Of a stretch of 32,063 nucleotides of DNA, positions 24,681 through 32,034 are shown piece after piece (positions within the stretch are counted from its first letter, which is position 1; each line of letters opens with the position of its first letter). The notes below the pieces were generated by a model that was not told the DNA's origin, did not search any database, and saw only the letters and a list, made by a program, of their open reading frames with translations. The position numbers and the translations under genes were made by a program. Source of the DNA: Bacteroidaceae bacterium (lineage in GTDB: Bacteria; Bacteroidota; Bacteroidia; Bacteroidales; Bacteroidaceae); assembly GCA_017633615.1 (NCBI GenBank), contig JAGBPB010000096.1:1-32063 (forward strand). The letters run 5' to 3'.

Positions 24681-25286
24681 TTACTTATTAGAATCTGAAT
24701 TACTGTTGTATCCCAGCGCGCCGTAAATAAGACGGCGAGCCTCAAAACGTATCTCTTCTCTGGTATTACCCTGCCATAGTTTTCCTCTGATGTAAGGAGC
24801 CTCGAAACCGCGCATACAGTTGTGCATAATCTCTGCGGTACGTCTTACACTGACCACATCAAATACGCCAGTTACCTTTCCCTCTGAAATTATATCCTGA
24901 AGCATCTGTTTCTGCTTAAGGTCAAAGCCCTTTCTGAAATGCTCCAATCCCCAGCTGTTGCGGAAGAAACCCGATCTCAAGGTGCCGTTGCGGTCAACCG
25001 TCTCCTTGATAAGACGGAAATACCCGAACACGAACTCCACTATCTTCTGCTGAACCGGAAGGTTCTGCCTGGCTATCTCTGAAAGCTGTGCCAACACCTT
25101 GTCAACCTCACTGTTTATTACAGCCTGGAATACCTCAACCTTACTTTCAAAGTATGCATATAGGGTACGGCGGCTTAGATTTGCCTCCTCTGCTATGTCT
25201 ATCATCGTGGTCTCGTCATAACCCTTCTTTACAAAAAGGTTTTTGGCTGCCTCAATGAACTGGTCTCTTGTCTTATGATTCTCCAT
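24681..25286 (-). CDS. TetR-family transcriptional regulator
   Basis: A 201-residue repressor-type protein. The N-terminal HTH is canonical (RDQFIEAAKNLFVKKGYDET, then IAEEANLSRRTLYAYFESK, about 7-50). The C-terminal helical ligand domain is unassigned. It heads an operon with fabG, so it may respond to acyl-CoA or another lipid signal and control this operon, which is an inference from position. A TAnnTTTG box lies 17 nt upstream. Confidence 0.9.
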   Translation of the reverse strand: MENHKTRDQFIEAAKNLFVKKGYDETTMIDIAEEANLSRRTLYAYFESKVEVFQAVINSEVDKVLAQLSEIARQNLPVQQKIVEFVFGYFRLIKETVDRNGTLRSGFFRNSWGLEHFRKGFDLKQKQMLQDIISEGKVTGVFDVVSVRRTAEIMHNCMRGFEAPYIRGKLWQGNTREEIRFEARRLIYGALGYNSNSDSNK

Positions 25287-25303
25287 GATTTCAAGTAGGG
25301 TTA

Positions 25304-25311
25304 CAAAAGTA
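25304..25311 (-). promoter_or_regulatory. Candidate -7 box for the TetR-fabG operon
   Basis: The minus strand reads TACTTTTG, matching TAnnTTTG, 17 nt upstream of the TetR start codon. The intergenic region is shared with the divergent tRNA promoter. Confidence 0.55.
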
Positions 25312-25349
25312 CTAAAATTGTGTAAGAATTACATATTTGACACAAAAGA

Positions 25350-25381
25350 TTTGCTCGCGTTGTACAAAAGGACTATCTTTG
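25350..25381 (+). promoter_or_regulatory. Promoter of tRNA-fMet
   Basis: TTTG (25350-25353) is followed after 20 nt by TATCTTTG (25374-25381), a full match to the Bacteroidota -33/-7 arrangement. It lies 18 nt upstream of the tRNA. Confidence 0.8.
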
Positions 25382-25399
25382 CACTCGCAAAACAGAAAT

Positions 25400-25471
25400 C
25401 GCGGAGTGGAGCAGAGGTAGCTCGTTAGGCTCATAACCTAAAGGTCGGGGGTTCGAATCCTTCCTCCGCAA
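25400..25471 (+). tRNA. Initiator tRNA-fMet (CAT)
   Basis: The cloverleaf folds completely: acceptor CGCGGAG with CTCCGCA, D arm GAGC/GCTC with a short loop, anticodon loop CTCATAA, variable loop AGGTC, and T arm with loop TTCGAAT. The C1-A72 mismatch and the A11-U24 pair identify it as the initiator rather than an elongator tRNA-Met. The anticodon stem is TTAGG/CCTAA, so two of the three usual G-C pairs are present and pair 29-41 is A-U. CCA is not encoded. Confidence 0.96.
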
Positions 25472-25472
25472 C

Positions 25473-25506
25473 AAAATTAGAGGTCCCAATCGGGGCCTCT
25501 AATTTT
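25473..25506. terminator. Bidirectional terminator between the tRNA and the EF-hand gene
   Basis: An almost perfect 15-bp stem (AAAATTAGAGGTCCC with GGGGCCTCTAATTTT; one T-G pair) with a short AATC loop begins with an A run and ends with a T run. It can end the tRNA transcript on the plus strand and the convergent gene on the minus strand. Confidence 0.88.
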
Positions 25507-25535
25507 ATTGTGGGAAAGGATTCGAGAATACCTTT

Positions 25536-27758
25536 TTATGCTTCAAACTCCTGGGAGGTGAGGATCAGCATTGACTCGGCATTCTCTTCAGGAACTGGAG
25601 CCTCTTCAACCTGCTCAGTCTTGCTCTTCTTCTCATGATGCCATCTGGAATCGCCTGTCCACTTCTCTATCCAGTTCTGTGAATAGCATATCCAGAAAAT
25701 GATACCAAGAACGATAAGCCAGCCAATCAGTTTCTTCCACCAAGGAGTCTTATCTGCAAACGGATCAGGATCAGCCTTAACAGGAGTCTTGCCGATCTCT
25801 GTCAGTGTAGCACCGAAGGTGATGTTAACCTTGACAGCGGCGTTTATTGCCCAACCGTTGGCATTCAAAATAGGCGACAGGCTACGTTTACGCAACTTGA
25901 GCCAAGCCAGAATCATAGCCGGACCTGATATGACCAACAGGATTGCAGCTATAAGAACAAGCCATTGCCACCATACAAAACCTGAAAGGCTCTGGGCTAT
26001 AAGGCCTATAGCTGCACCAATTGCTCCTAAAGCAATTCCAACTGCAGCAAATATACCTGCATACTTGGCTATGTCAAACGCAGACTTCTTCTCTTCACCT
26101 GGAGCAGCGACCTTGGCTGTCATATCTGAATTCACCTTAGCATCTTTCTCAGCTGCATTCTTCTCAATGGTCTTCTCAATGAATCTGCCAAGCTTACGGT
26201 AAGGTGACCAGAATGCCTGACGGATACTGATAGGATTATCTATGATTTTGAATACGGTAGCATCCCACTCCTGGCCAGCGCGGTCATAGAACAGTCCGTG
26301 CTTGCCTTCACGAAGGTCTGCCACATCGCCATCAGTCATAACGGCAGCAATGATCATTGTTGCACCGGTAACCTTGTTTACACAATTGCAATACAGGATA
26401 TACATTCCACTCAAAGCGGCCTGAGCATTGTGAGGACCCATATCGGCCACCTTAATACAAAGTTCGCAGCAACGCTCGTCAATATAGAGTTTACCTGCCT
26501 GGAATATAGCCTTCTCTTCAGGATTGTAGAAATCCTTGAATGAAACATAGTTGCACAGGAATGTATAGAAATCCCTGTAGAGATGTGTCAGTTTGTTAAC
26601 CTCATCAATTGAGAGGGACTCTGACTCAAGAGCCTTGTCAGCATCAATCAGTTTAAGCAGATCAGCCTTCTTGTCTGCCTTGAGCAAAGCCTTGACCTCG
26701 TCAAGCCCAAGAGCCTCAACCTCAGCGCCGGCCTTTGCGGCCAGCCAGCCCTCATATGCACTGAACTTGGTCAGAACAGACTTCCACTGCTCCTCAGTTA
26801 TCTCCTTGGCACCCTTGAAGTCCTTGTCAAAAACAAGAGCCTTAAGTTTGCTGAAAGTTGCCTGCCATACAGGATTAATCCTTTCATCAATAGGCAGAGC
26901 GCCCTTAGCTGAAATGCTTGCCAACGGATACTGCGATATTGTCTCATCACATGCGGAGAGATCCTGATCACTTATAGCTTCAATACGGCTTACAGACACG
27001 TCAAGAGCCGATGCGCTTGCCGTGCTGAATGCAGCCAGTTTGCAACGCATGAAATAATCAGCCACCTTGGCCTTTATAGAGTTTACGGTTGCATATGCAT
27101 CGGCTGTTCCGTCACCATACGGGAATATGGAATCCTTATCATCATCGGCAGCCTTTTGCCATGCGGCATACGCGGCAAGAGCTGCATAGAATGCCTCTAT
27201 CAAGTCCGTATCTATTCCGGGCAGACCGCTGCGGTCTGTCTTGGAACCTACAGATGCAATACACTCTGCAATGGTCTTCTTGAGAGCCTCATCATCAGTG
27301 GACTGCTCAGTTATTATGCCGTCACCGTTAAGGGCGGTCTTGGCAAAAATAGCTATGCTGTCATCCGTATCAGCCACAGATATGCTGTCTTTCTCCAATC
27401 CCAGGTTAGCCAGAATCTGTTTGGCCGATGCCAACAGTCTTGCGCCGTCAGGATTCTCTGTGTTGAAGGCAGAGAAAGGCAGAACATCATCCTTTTTGAG
27501 CAGCAGGTCAGCATCGTTTATTACCGATGTGATCCACTGGGCAGCATCAATCACTTCATTCACGTGGATACGGCCGTCATTATTGGAATCCAACATCTTG
27601 AGAGTCTTCTCATCAAACTCAAGTCCTGTCACCGGACTGCTGAGCACAGTCCATAATTTCTGGTCAAGTTCACCCAGATGCTTAATATCCTCACCGCTCT
27701 GAATGTTAACGCGGTTCTTTCCACCTATCGTGGAAAACTTCCATTCATAATCACTCAT
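25536..27758 (-). CDS. EF-hand protein with C-terminal membrane helices, function unknown
   Basis: A 740-residue protein that I cannot assign to a characterised family. There is no signal peptide. Residues 57-68 form a canonical calcium-binding EF-hand loop (DSNNDGRIHVNE), and a second, degenerate loop occurs near 140-150 (LNGDGIITEQ). Residues about 80-550 are mostly helical, rich in Ala, Lys, Asp and Glu, with a Cys cluster in the segment ERCCELCIKVADMGPHNAQA. Three hydrophobic helices follow: about 566-588, 594-619 and 677-692. A charged tail (KKSKTEQVEEAPVPEENAES) ends the protein. The topology suggests a large cytoplasmic domain anchored to the inner membrane. It begins 36 nt after the stop of the esterase gene on the same strand and may be co-transcribed. 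Confidence 0.8.
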   Translation of the reverse strand: MSDYEWKFSTIGGKNRVNIQSGEDIKHLGELDQKLWTVLSSPVTGLEFDEKTLKMLDSNNDGRIHVNEVIDAAQWITSVINDADLLLKKDDVLPFSAFNTENPDGARLLASAKQILANLGLEKDSISVADTDDSIAIFAKTALNGDGIITEQSTDDEALKKTIAECIASVGSKTDRSGLPGIDTDLIEAFYAALAAYAAWQKAADDDKDSIFPYGDGTADAYATVNSIKAKVADYFMRCKLAAFSTASASALDVSVSRIEAISDQDLSACDETISQYPLASISAKGALPIDERINPVWQATFSKLKALVFDKDFKGAKEITEEQWKSVLTKFSAYEGWLAAKAGAEVEALGLDEVKALLKADKKADLLKLIDADKALESESLSIDEVNKLTHLYRDFYTFLCNYVSFKDFYNPEEKAIFQAGKLYIDERCCELCIKVADMGPHNAQAALSGMYILYCNCVNKVTGATMIIAAVMTDGDVADLREGKHGLFYDRAGQEWDATVFKIIDNPISIRQAFWSPYRKLGRFIEKTIEKNAAEKDAKVNSDMTAKVAAPGEEKKSAFDIAKYAGIFAAVGIALGAIGAAIGLIAQSLSGFVWWQWLVLIAAILLVISGPAMILAWLKLRKRSLSPILNANGWAINAAVKVNITFGATLTEIGKTPVKADPDPFADKTPWWKKLIGWLIVLGIIFWICYSQNWIEKWTGDSRWHHEKKSKTEQVEEAPVPEENAESMLILTSQEFEA

Positions 27759-27794
27759 AAGTATTTATAATGTTAGTCCGAACTATTTCTCCTG

Positions 27795-28844
27795 TTATTT
27801 AATTACAACCTTCTTGCCGTTGATAATGTTTATCCCCTTTTGCGGAGCTTTAAGCCGACGCCCAAGCAGGTCATAAATCACATCATCCTTATCATCACCC
27901 ACGGGAATGACAAAACTTGCCACAGCACCCTGTTTTACAAGAAACGGAAGCATGATCTCACCGTATCGTGTTCCAAGTTTTCTATATCCAGCCGAAGAAA
28001 AATGATATACATCAGAACTTATCTTGGAGCAATCCTTTGATGATGCCACAAAAGCTATATCCTTTCCGGATTGTTTCTTAAAGTAATCAGGAATCTTATC
28101 CACCCATGGAATTGCTCCATAACAGGCGCCACCCTGATCCTTTTGTACAGGTTCACCGGCAATGAAAGGAACAGAATCCATTGAAAGGCTCAAATCACTG
28201 AGCAGATTGGTATAGAGTTTATATACACTTGCAAGCCACTCTTCACTATAGGCATCTGTTTCACCCTGATGGAAAATAATACCTTTTATTACGCCCGTTT
28301 CCTGGGCTTTCCTGGCCATCTCCACCACCTTGCCGTAAGGGTAATCTCCATATTTTGAGGCTGCTTCAGTCACCCATGTCTCATTATTCTTCTTGGCATC
28401 TTTCAGATAATTGCTGCACACGGTCTTGTCTTTACTGAATGCTTTTATGGAACAGCCGTCAACAGCCACCACCACTACGCCTACCTTGTAACGTTCATCA
28501 AGCCCTTTAACCAGATAACGGCCAAAATAGTCTGTAACACCAAGTTGCGTCTCAGGGCGCACGATGGGAGGTTTGGCCGTAGTCCAAGTACCTATCTTTG
28601 ATGAATTACTGTCAACAATTATCATCTTCTTGTATCGTGCCCAATCCGCATCAGTAAAATCCTTGTTGCTATTTTTATCCTGATCCTCAATGGGAGCCTT
28701 GCCTTGCATATTTGACTGACCGATACCTAGAAAAACATAAAAATCTGAATCGGGATTCTGTGCCATAGCCCTATTGGAAAACATACATTGCCCTGTCAGC
28801 AACAGTATGACAGATAATATGGTGTTTAAATACAGTTTTTTCAT
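27795..28844 (-). CDS. Secreted SGNH esterase, sialate O-acetylesterase/CE6-like
   Basis: A 349-residue exported carbohydrate esterase. I start it at the ATG complementary to 28842-28844 (MKKLYLNTILSVILLLTG); a longer reading adds six unlikely residues. The Ser nucleophile is in GIGQSNMQG (Ser44), the HQGETDAYSEE block is at about 192-202, and the Asp-His pair is in SSDVYHFSSAGY (Asp278, His281). This set is typical for the SASA/CE6 family, which removes acetyl groups from xylan or sialic acid. The C-terminus (DLLGRRLKAP, then KGINIINGKKVVIK) resembles a short type-9 secretion sorting tail common in Prevotella. The divergent neighbour is another predicted hydrolase. Confidence 0.88.
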   Translation of the reverse strand: MKKLYLNTILSVILLLTGQCMFSNRAMAQNPDSDFYVFLGIGQSNMQGKAPIEDQDKNSNKDFTDADWARYKKMIIVDSNSSKIGTWTTAKPPIVRPETQLGVTDYFGRYLVKGLDERYKVGVVVVAVDGCSIKAFSKDKTVCSNYLKDAKKNNETWVTEAASKYGDYPYGKVVEMARKAQETGVIKGIIFHQGETDAYSEEWLASVYKLYTNLLSDLSLSMDSVPFIAGEPVQKDQGGACYGAIPWVDKIPDYFKKQSGKDIAFVASSKDCSKISSDVYHFSSAGYRKLGTRYGEIMLPFLVKQGAVASFVIPVGDDKDDVIYDLLGRRLKAPQKGINIINGKKVVIK

Positions 28845-28849
28845 AGAGG

Positions 28850-28857
28850 CAAATATA
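28850..28857 (-). promoter_or_regulatory. Candidate -7 box for the SASA esterase
   Basis: The minus strand reads TATATTTG, matching TAnnTTTG, directly upstream of the start codon (5 nt), so the leader would be very short or absent. Confidence 0.4.
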
Positions 28858-28870
28858 ATCAATTTTTGGT

Positions 28871-28878
28871 TATTTTTG
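28871..28878 (+). promoter_or_regulatory. Candidate -7 box for the alpha/beta hydrolase
   Basis: TATTTTTG matches TAnnTTTG and would give a leader of about 45 nt before the hydrolase ATG. No clear -33 box is seen. Confidence 0.4.
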
Positions 28879-28931
28879 TCTTCTGTATTTTCAATCGATG
28901 ATTAACCTGATTTTTCTATACATAAACAAAT

Positions 28932-29855
28932 ATGAAAAGAGCCATAACCATTCTTGCATTAGCATTGACTACGGTTGCCTTTGCACAACAGGAAATACGT
29001 CTTTACGACGGAGTCGCACCAGGCAGTGAAGGAGTACAGGATAACGAGCGCATAACACGCGGCCCTGACGGCAACATCCAAAGCATATCAGGTGTTGTTA
29101 CCCCCTCGATAACCGTATATCTGCCAAGTCCTGAAAAGGCAACCGGCACAGCTGTAATACTGTGCTCCGGCGGAGGACTGATGTCACACTCCTGGGGCTC
29201 TGATGTCATTAATATGGCGCAATGGCTGAATGAACGCGGTATAGCTGCAATCGGTCTGAAATACCGCACCCGCACCTTGGGCGGAGGTGCACCCGGCATG
29301 GGCGGCAGGCCGATGGGAGGAGGAGCAAACCGTCAGATGGGTCTCAGTGCCTCAGTCACTGAGTTTTCCAAAATAACAAAATCCAACGCCAACCCCGATA
29401 CATCTGAATCTGGAGTAAAGAATATTGACAATGCCATTAATGATGCCTTACGTGCTATGGAAATAGTCTGCAATCATGCTGCCGAATGGCATATTAACCC
29501 CGACAAGATAGGCTATCTGGGCTTTTCTGCAGGCGGCGGAGTAGGTATAGGAGCAACCGTCAGAGCCGACGATGCCCATCGCCCCGCTTTTATGGCTACC
29601 ATCTATGGCCCTTCCCTGATAGACGTTGAGGTGCCGCAGAATGCACCTAAACTCTTCATCGCCACCCGCGGTGACCACCACAACGTAGCAGCCGGCCTAG
29701 TATCCCTGTACTTTGACTGGAAACGTGCCGGAGCCAATGCCGAGATGCATCTCTACGATGACGGCACCGGCCCATTCGGCCCCGATGATCCCGGCAACAC
29801 CAGCGGTACCTGGCGCGAATCATTCTACCGCTGGCTCACTTTCAACAAATTCTAG
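28932..29855 (+). CDS. Secreted alpha/beta hydrolase (carbohydrate esterase-like) with altered catalytic site
   Basis: A 307-residue exported protein with signal peptide MKRAITILALALTTVAFA. The fold is the alpha/beta hydrolase type often annotated as xylan or xylanase-associated esterase in Bacteroidales: oxyanion region LCSGGGLMSHSWGSD, nucleophile elbow GFSAGGG (Ser199) and probable acid near TRGDHH (Asp248). In related enzymes the catalytic His sits in a GGHGFG-like motif near the end; here the aligned stretch reads DDGTGPFGPDD (276-286) without His. A Gly/Met-rich insertion (117-137, GGGAPGMGGRPMGGG) follows KYRTRTL. It either uses another His (249 or 250) or is inactive. It is divergent from the SASA esterase and overlaps the convergent propeller gene by 4 nt. 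Confidence 0.8.
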   Translation: MKRAITILALALTTVAFAQQEIRLYDGVAPGSEGVQDNERITRGPDGNIQSISGVVTPSITVYLPSPEKATGTAVILCSGGGLMSHSWGSDVINMAQWLNERGIAAIGLKYRTRTLGGGAPGMGGRPMGGGANRQMGLSASVTEFSKITKSNANPDTSESGVKNIDNAINDALRAMEIVCNHAAEWHINPDKIGYLGFSAGGGVGIGATVRADDAHRPAFMATIYGPSLIDVEVPQNAPKLFIATRGDHHNVAAGLVSLYFDWKRAGANAEMHLYDDGTGPFGPDDPGNTSGTWRESFYRWLTFNKF

Positions 29856-31102
29856 AAAGGCTTAAATGCCCAAACTGTTGAATAAGGATGGAAGTTGCTG
29901 TCATAAACACCGCCTACAGCAACAAGACGACCGTCAGGAAGCATAGTCATTGAAGTGATTGACGCATATGCATCCAGAACACCAGTCTTGTAAAGCGTAA
30001 GTTTACCCTTGGATGCACTGTAATCTATCTTAAGGATAAAATAAACAGGAGCATTTATATTACCGTTCCATGCCGGCATATAAGCCACCTTTTTATCCTT
30101 GTCTGTAAATACTATTCCGGAATAATTCAATGTAACTCCTTCATACTCCGTAGGGATAGGCAACTCCAAATCCAGCAGTGAGAAAGTTTCACCTACTACC
30201 TTGATAAGACCTATTTCCTGATTATAATTCTCATCATATCTCTTTGCGGCAATTAGGTAGCTGTAATCACCAATAGCACAATCAGCTGCACGCCAGTTTA
30301 CAGGGAGTGCAAACGGCGTCCATGTCTCCAACAGCTCCACCTCAAAAGGATCTCCCTCATAACGGTCAACGATCAAAGACGTTGAACCACCATAATTACC
30401 CATCGGACCGAATATAATTGCATTATTCTCATCGGAACGCAAAATGTAAGGAAGGGAACGTGCCTCCGAAACGCTACCGATACTGCTGAACTCATTGGCT
30501 GATGCTGAGTAGAGTTCTCTTGAGTCATAATTGTACCAGTTGCCTGAAACGAATACATTGCCATCAGCCAACTCAACAGCACGAGTCAAAGCACGCTCTG
30601 ATGTCATAGAAGGTATAGCTGCAAAGGAATGATTCTCAGGATAATACATCTCAACAGCTGATGACTGACCTATGCCCCATCCATCCGGACAACCTCCTCC
30701 TATCATCATTCTGCCGTCACTGAAAACTACAGAGAATGCCATATCATGAGAATAATTCATATTAATAGTGTGCCATTCTCTATTATCAAAATATTCTGCC
30801 GTATAAGTGACATCAAAGTCTTCAACATGTCCTCCGGCTACCACAAGCTGACCGTTTGATACAAAAACGACCTGGTCACCACGTGCTATATTCAAATCCG
30901 GTAAACGTACAGCCTCCATAGTTGCAACCTTCAACTCAGGCGTATGATATGAAAAACTCACGTTATCTATCTCATCAACAGGCAGATCAATAGTGGTTCC
31001 GTCTGTCTTAATCACATTCATGTAGTACTGAGCGTTAGCAGTAACATCCACAAGCATTAACATCAGGATTGCAACAAGTCCCTTTATAAAACTCTTATTC
31101 AT
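29852..31102 (-). CDS. Secreted kelch-like beta-propeller protein
   Basis: A 416-residue exported protein with signal peptide MNKSFIKGLVAILMLMLVDVTANA. A short N-terminal module (MNVIKTDGTTIDLPVDEIDN) resembles the one in the next protein. Residues about 65-416 form repeats of kelch/galactose-oxidase type with motifs such as NGQLVVAGG, DGRMMIGGG, DGNVFVSG and DGRLVAVGG, consistent with a beta-propeller. There is no enzymatic motif and no sorting tail (it ends in WAFKPF). The start overlaps the stop of the upstream small gene by 4 nt (ATGA). Surface ligand binding is a plausible role but is not shown. Confidence 0.78.
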   Translation of the reverse strand: MNKSFIKGLVAILMLMLVDVTANAQYYMNVIKTDGTTIDLPVDEIDNVSFSYHTPELKVATMEAVRLPDLNIARGDQVVFVSNGQLVVAGGHVEDFDVTYTAEYFDNREWHTINMNYSHDMAFSVVFSDGRMMIGGGCPDGWGIGQSSAVEMYYPENHSFAAIPSMTSERALTRAVELADGNVFVSGNWYNYDSRELYSASANEFSSIGSVSEARSLPYILRSDENNAIIFGPMGNYGGSTSLIVDRYEGDPFEVELLETWTPFALPVNWRAADCAIGDYSYLIAAKRYDENYNQEIGLIKVVGETFSLLDLELPIPTEYEGVTLNYSGIVFTDKDKKVAYMPAWNGNINAPVYFILKIDYSASKGKLTLYKTGVLDAYASITSMTMLPDGRLVAVGGVYDSNFHPYSTVWAFKPF

Positions 31103-31563
31103 TTCTTTATAACTTTAATGGATAAATTCTCTGATTTGATAATGTAAACGCCCTCTGTCAGATTGGCAATGCTGAATGAGACATCTCCATCGGGGCTTGT
31201 TTTGTAAGAGTTTACTGACTTGCCGTCAGCACTATAAACTGTCACCTTAACACCTGCCTTGGCTCCTGCTATATTAACAGCATAACTGTCAAGCGACAGA
31301 ATCGGGGCTTTAGCGTCAACAACTGGTTTTACAGCTGTCTCAGTTTCATTGAAAGTAATTTTCAACAATGATTCCAACGGATACTGTACATTGGTCTTAG
31401 TGGTTTTAAGCACTATATAATTATCCGTATAAGTAATTACAGGTTTGTCATCAAACCCAAAACTAATTTGCCCACCGCTTTTCTGATGAATCGTTAGAGT
31501 GTTCTGCGAAAACATTGGAACAGAAAAAAGCGCAGCAAACAAAACAAAAAGCAACTTTCTCAT
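31099..31563 (-). CDS. Small secreted protein with type-9-secretion-like sorting domain
   Basis: A 154-residue exported protein. I start it at ATG (complement of 31561-31563, MRKLLFVLFAALFSVPMFS). The N-terminal module (TLTIHQKSGGQISFGFDD and a following LLKITFNE) resembles the start of the propeller protein downstream. The last 70 residues (VKVTVYSADGKSVNSYKTSP, then LTEGVYIIKSENLSIKVIKK) match the general pattern of a T9SS type A sorting domain. Nothing lies between these two parts, so it has no obvious effector domain. Its stop overlaps the propeller gene start by 4 nt, so the two are probably translated together. Confidence 0.72.
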   Translation of the reverse strand: MRKLLFVLFAALFSVPMFSQNTLTIHQKSGGQISFGFDDKPVITYTDNYIVLKTTKTNVQYPLESLLKITFNETETAVKPVVDAKAPILSLDSYAVNIAGAKAGVKVTVYSADGKSVNSYKTSPDGDVSFSIANLTEGVYIIKSENLSIKVIKK

Positions 31564-31576
31564 AAACACGTGTTTA
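31563..31576. promoter_or_regulatory. 14-nt perfect palindrome before the small sorting-domain gene
   Basis: TAAACACGTGTTTA is perfectly palindromic and touches the ATG of the gene, in the leader after the -7 box. It could bind a dimeric regulator. Confidence 0.35.
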
Positions 31577-31588
31577 ATATCTGTTGTA

Positions 31589-31596
31589 CAAAAGTA
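31589..31596 (-). promoter_or_regulatory. Candidate -7 box for the sorting-domain/propeller pair
   Basis: The minus strand reads TACTTTTG, matching TAnnTTTG, 25 nt upstream of the start codon. No good -33 box is seen. Confidence 0.5.
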
Positions 31597-31680
31597 TGAA
31601 ACTTTTCTTCAAAACCAACCCATCATCAAAAAAAAAGAATTTCAATCAATTAGAGATAGGACCCTTTTACTTATAACAAC

Positions 31681-31881
31681 AGAACGCGAGGACACCCATC
31701 CCCGCGTTCTTTGTTTACGCACACACATCACGCAGGTACAACGTATTGGGGCGAAGTGAGTATGCGAACGAGAACGGCCGGAGGCCGTCCCGTTTCCGTA
31801 AGGAAACTAAAACAAGGTGGCGGCCACAGCCGCCGGATTTCAGGACGTCTAGATAGGAACCACATCACTCCGGATAGTGAT
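31681..31881. other. Cluster of five hairpins in the gene-free stretch beside the rRNA operon
   Basis: No gene is seen between 31570 and the 5S gene. Within it, hairpins are found at 31681-31710 (stem AGAACGCG/CGCGTTCT), 31774-31788 (ACGGCC/GGCCGT, loop GGA), 31792-31807 (GTTTCC/GGAAAC, loop GTAA), 31819-31834 (GGCGGC/GCCGCC, loop CACA) and 31864-31881 (ATCACT/AGTGAT). It could be a structured RNA, a dispersed repeat, or processed rRNA trailer. I do not recognise a known family. Confidence 0.5.
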
Positions 31882-31922
31882 AAAAAAGAAGGACGCTCCA
31901 GACTTGATTGTCCAGAGCGTCC
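31882..31922 (-). terminator. Terminator of the rRNA operon
   Basis: On the minus strand, a 13-bp stem (GGACGCTC... with ...GAGCGTCC, two G-U pairs) with loop AATCAA is followed by TTCTTTTTT, 7 nt beyond the 3' end of 5S rRNA. Confidence 0.9.
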
Positions 31923-31929
31923 TGAAAGA

Positions 31930-32034
<105 letters not shown>

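Noticed and set aside
25516..25525. AAGGATTCGA, an inverted copy of 10 nt of the tRNA T arm (25453-25462)
   Set aside because: Considered as a trace of integration at the tRNA 3' end, but it is only 10 nt, in opposite orientation, and no integrase is near; chance or a weak hairpin is likelier.
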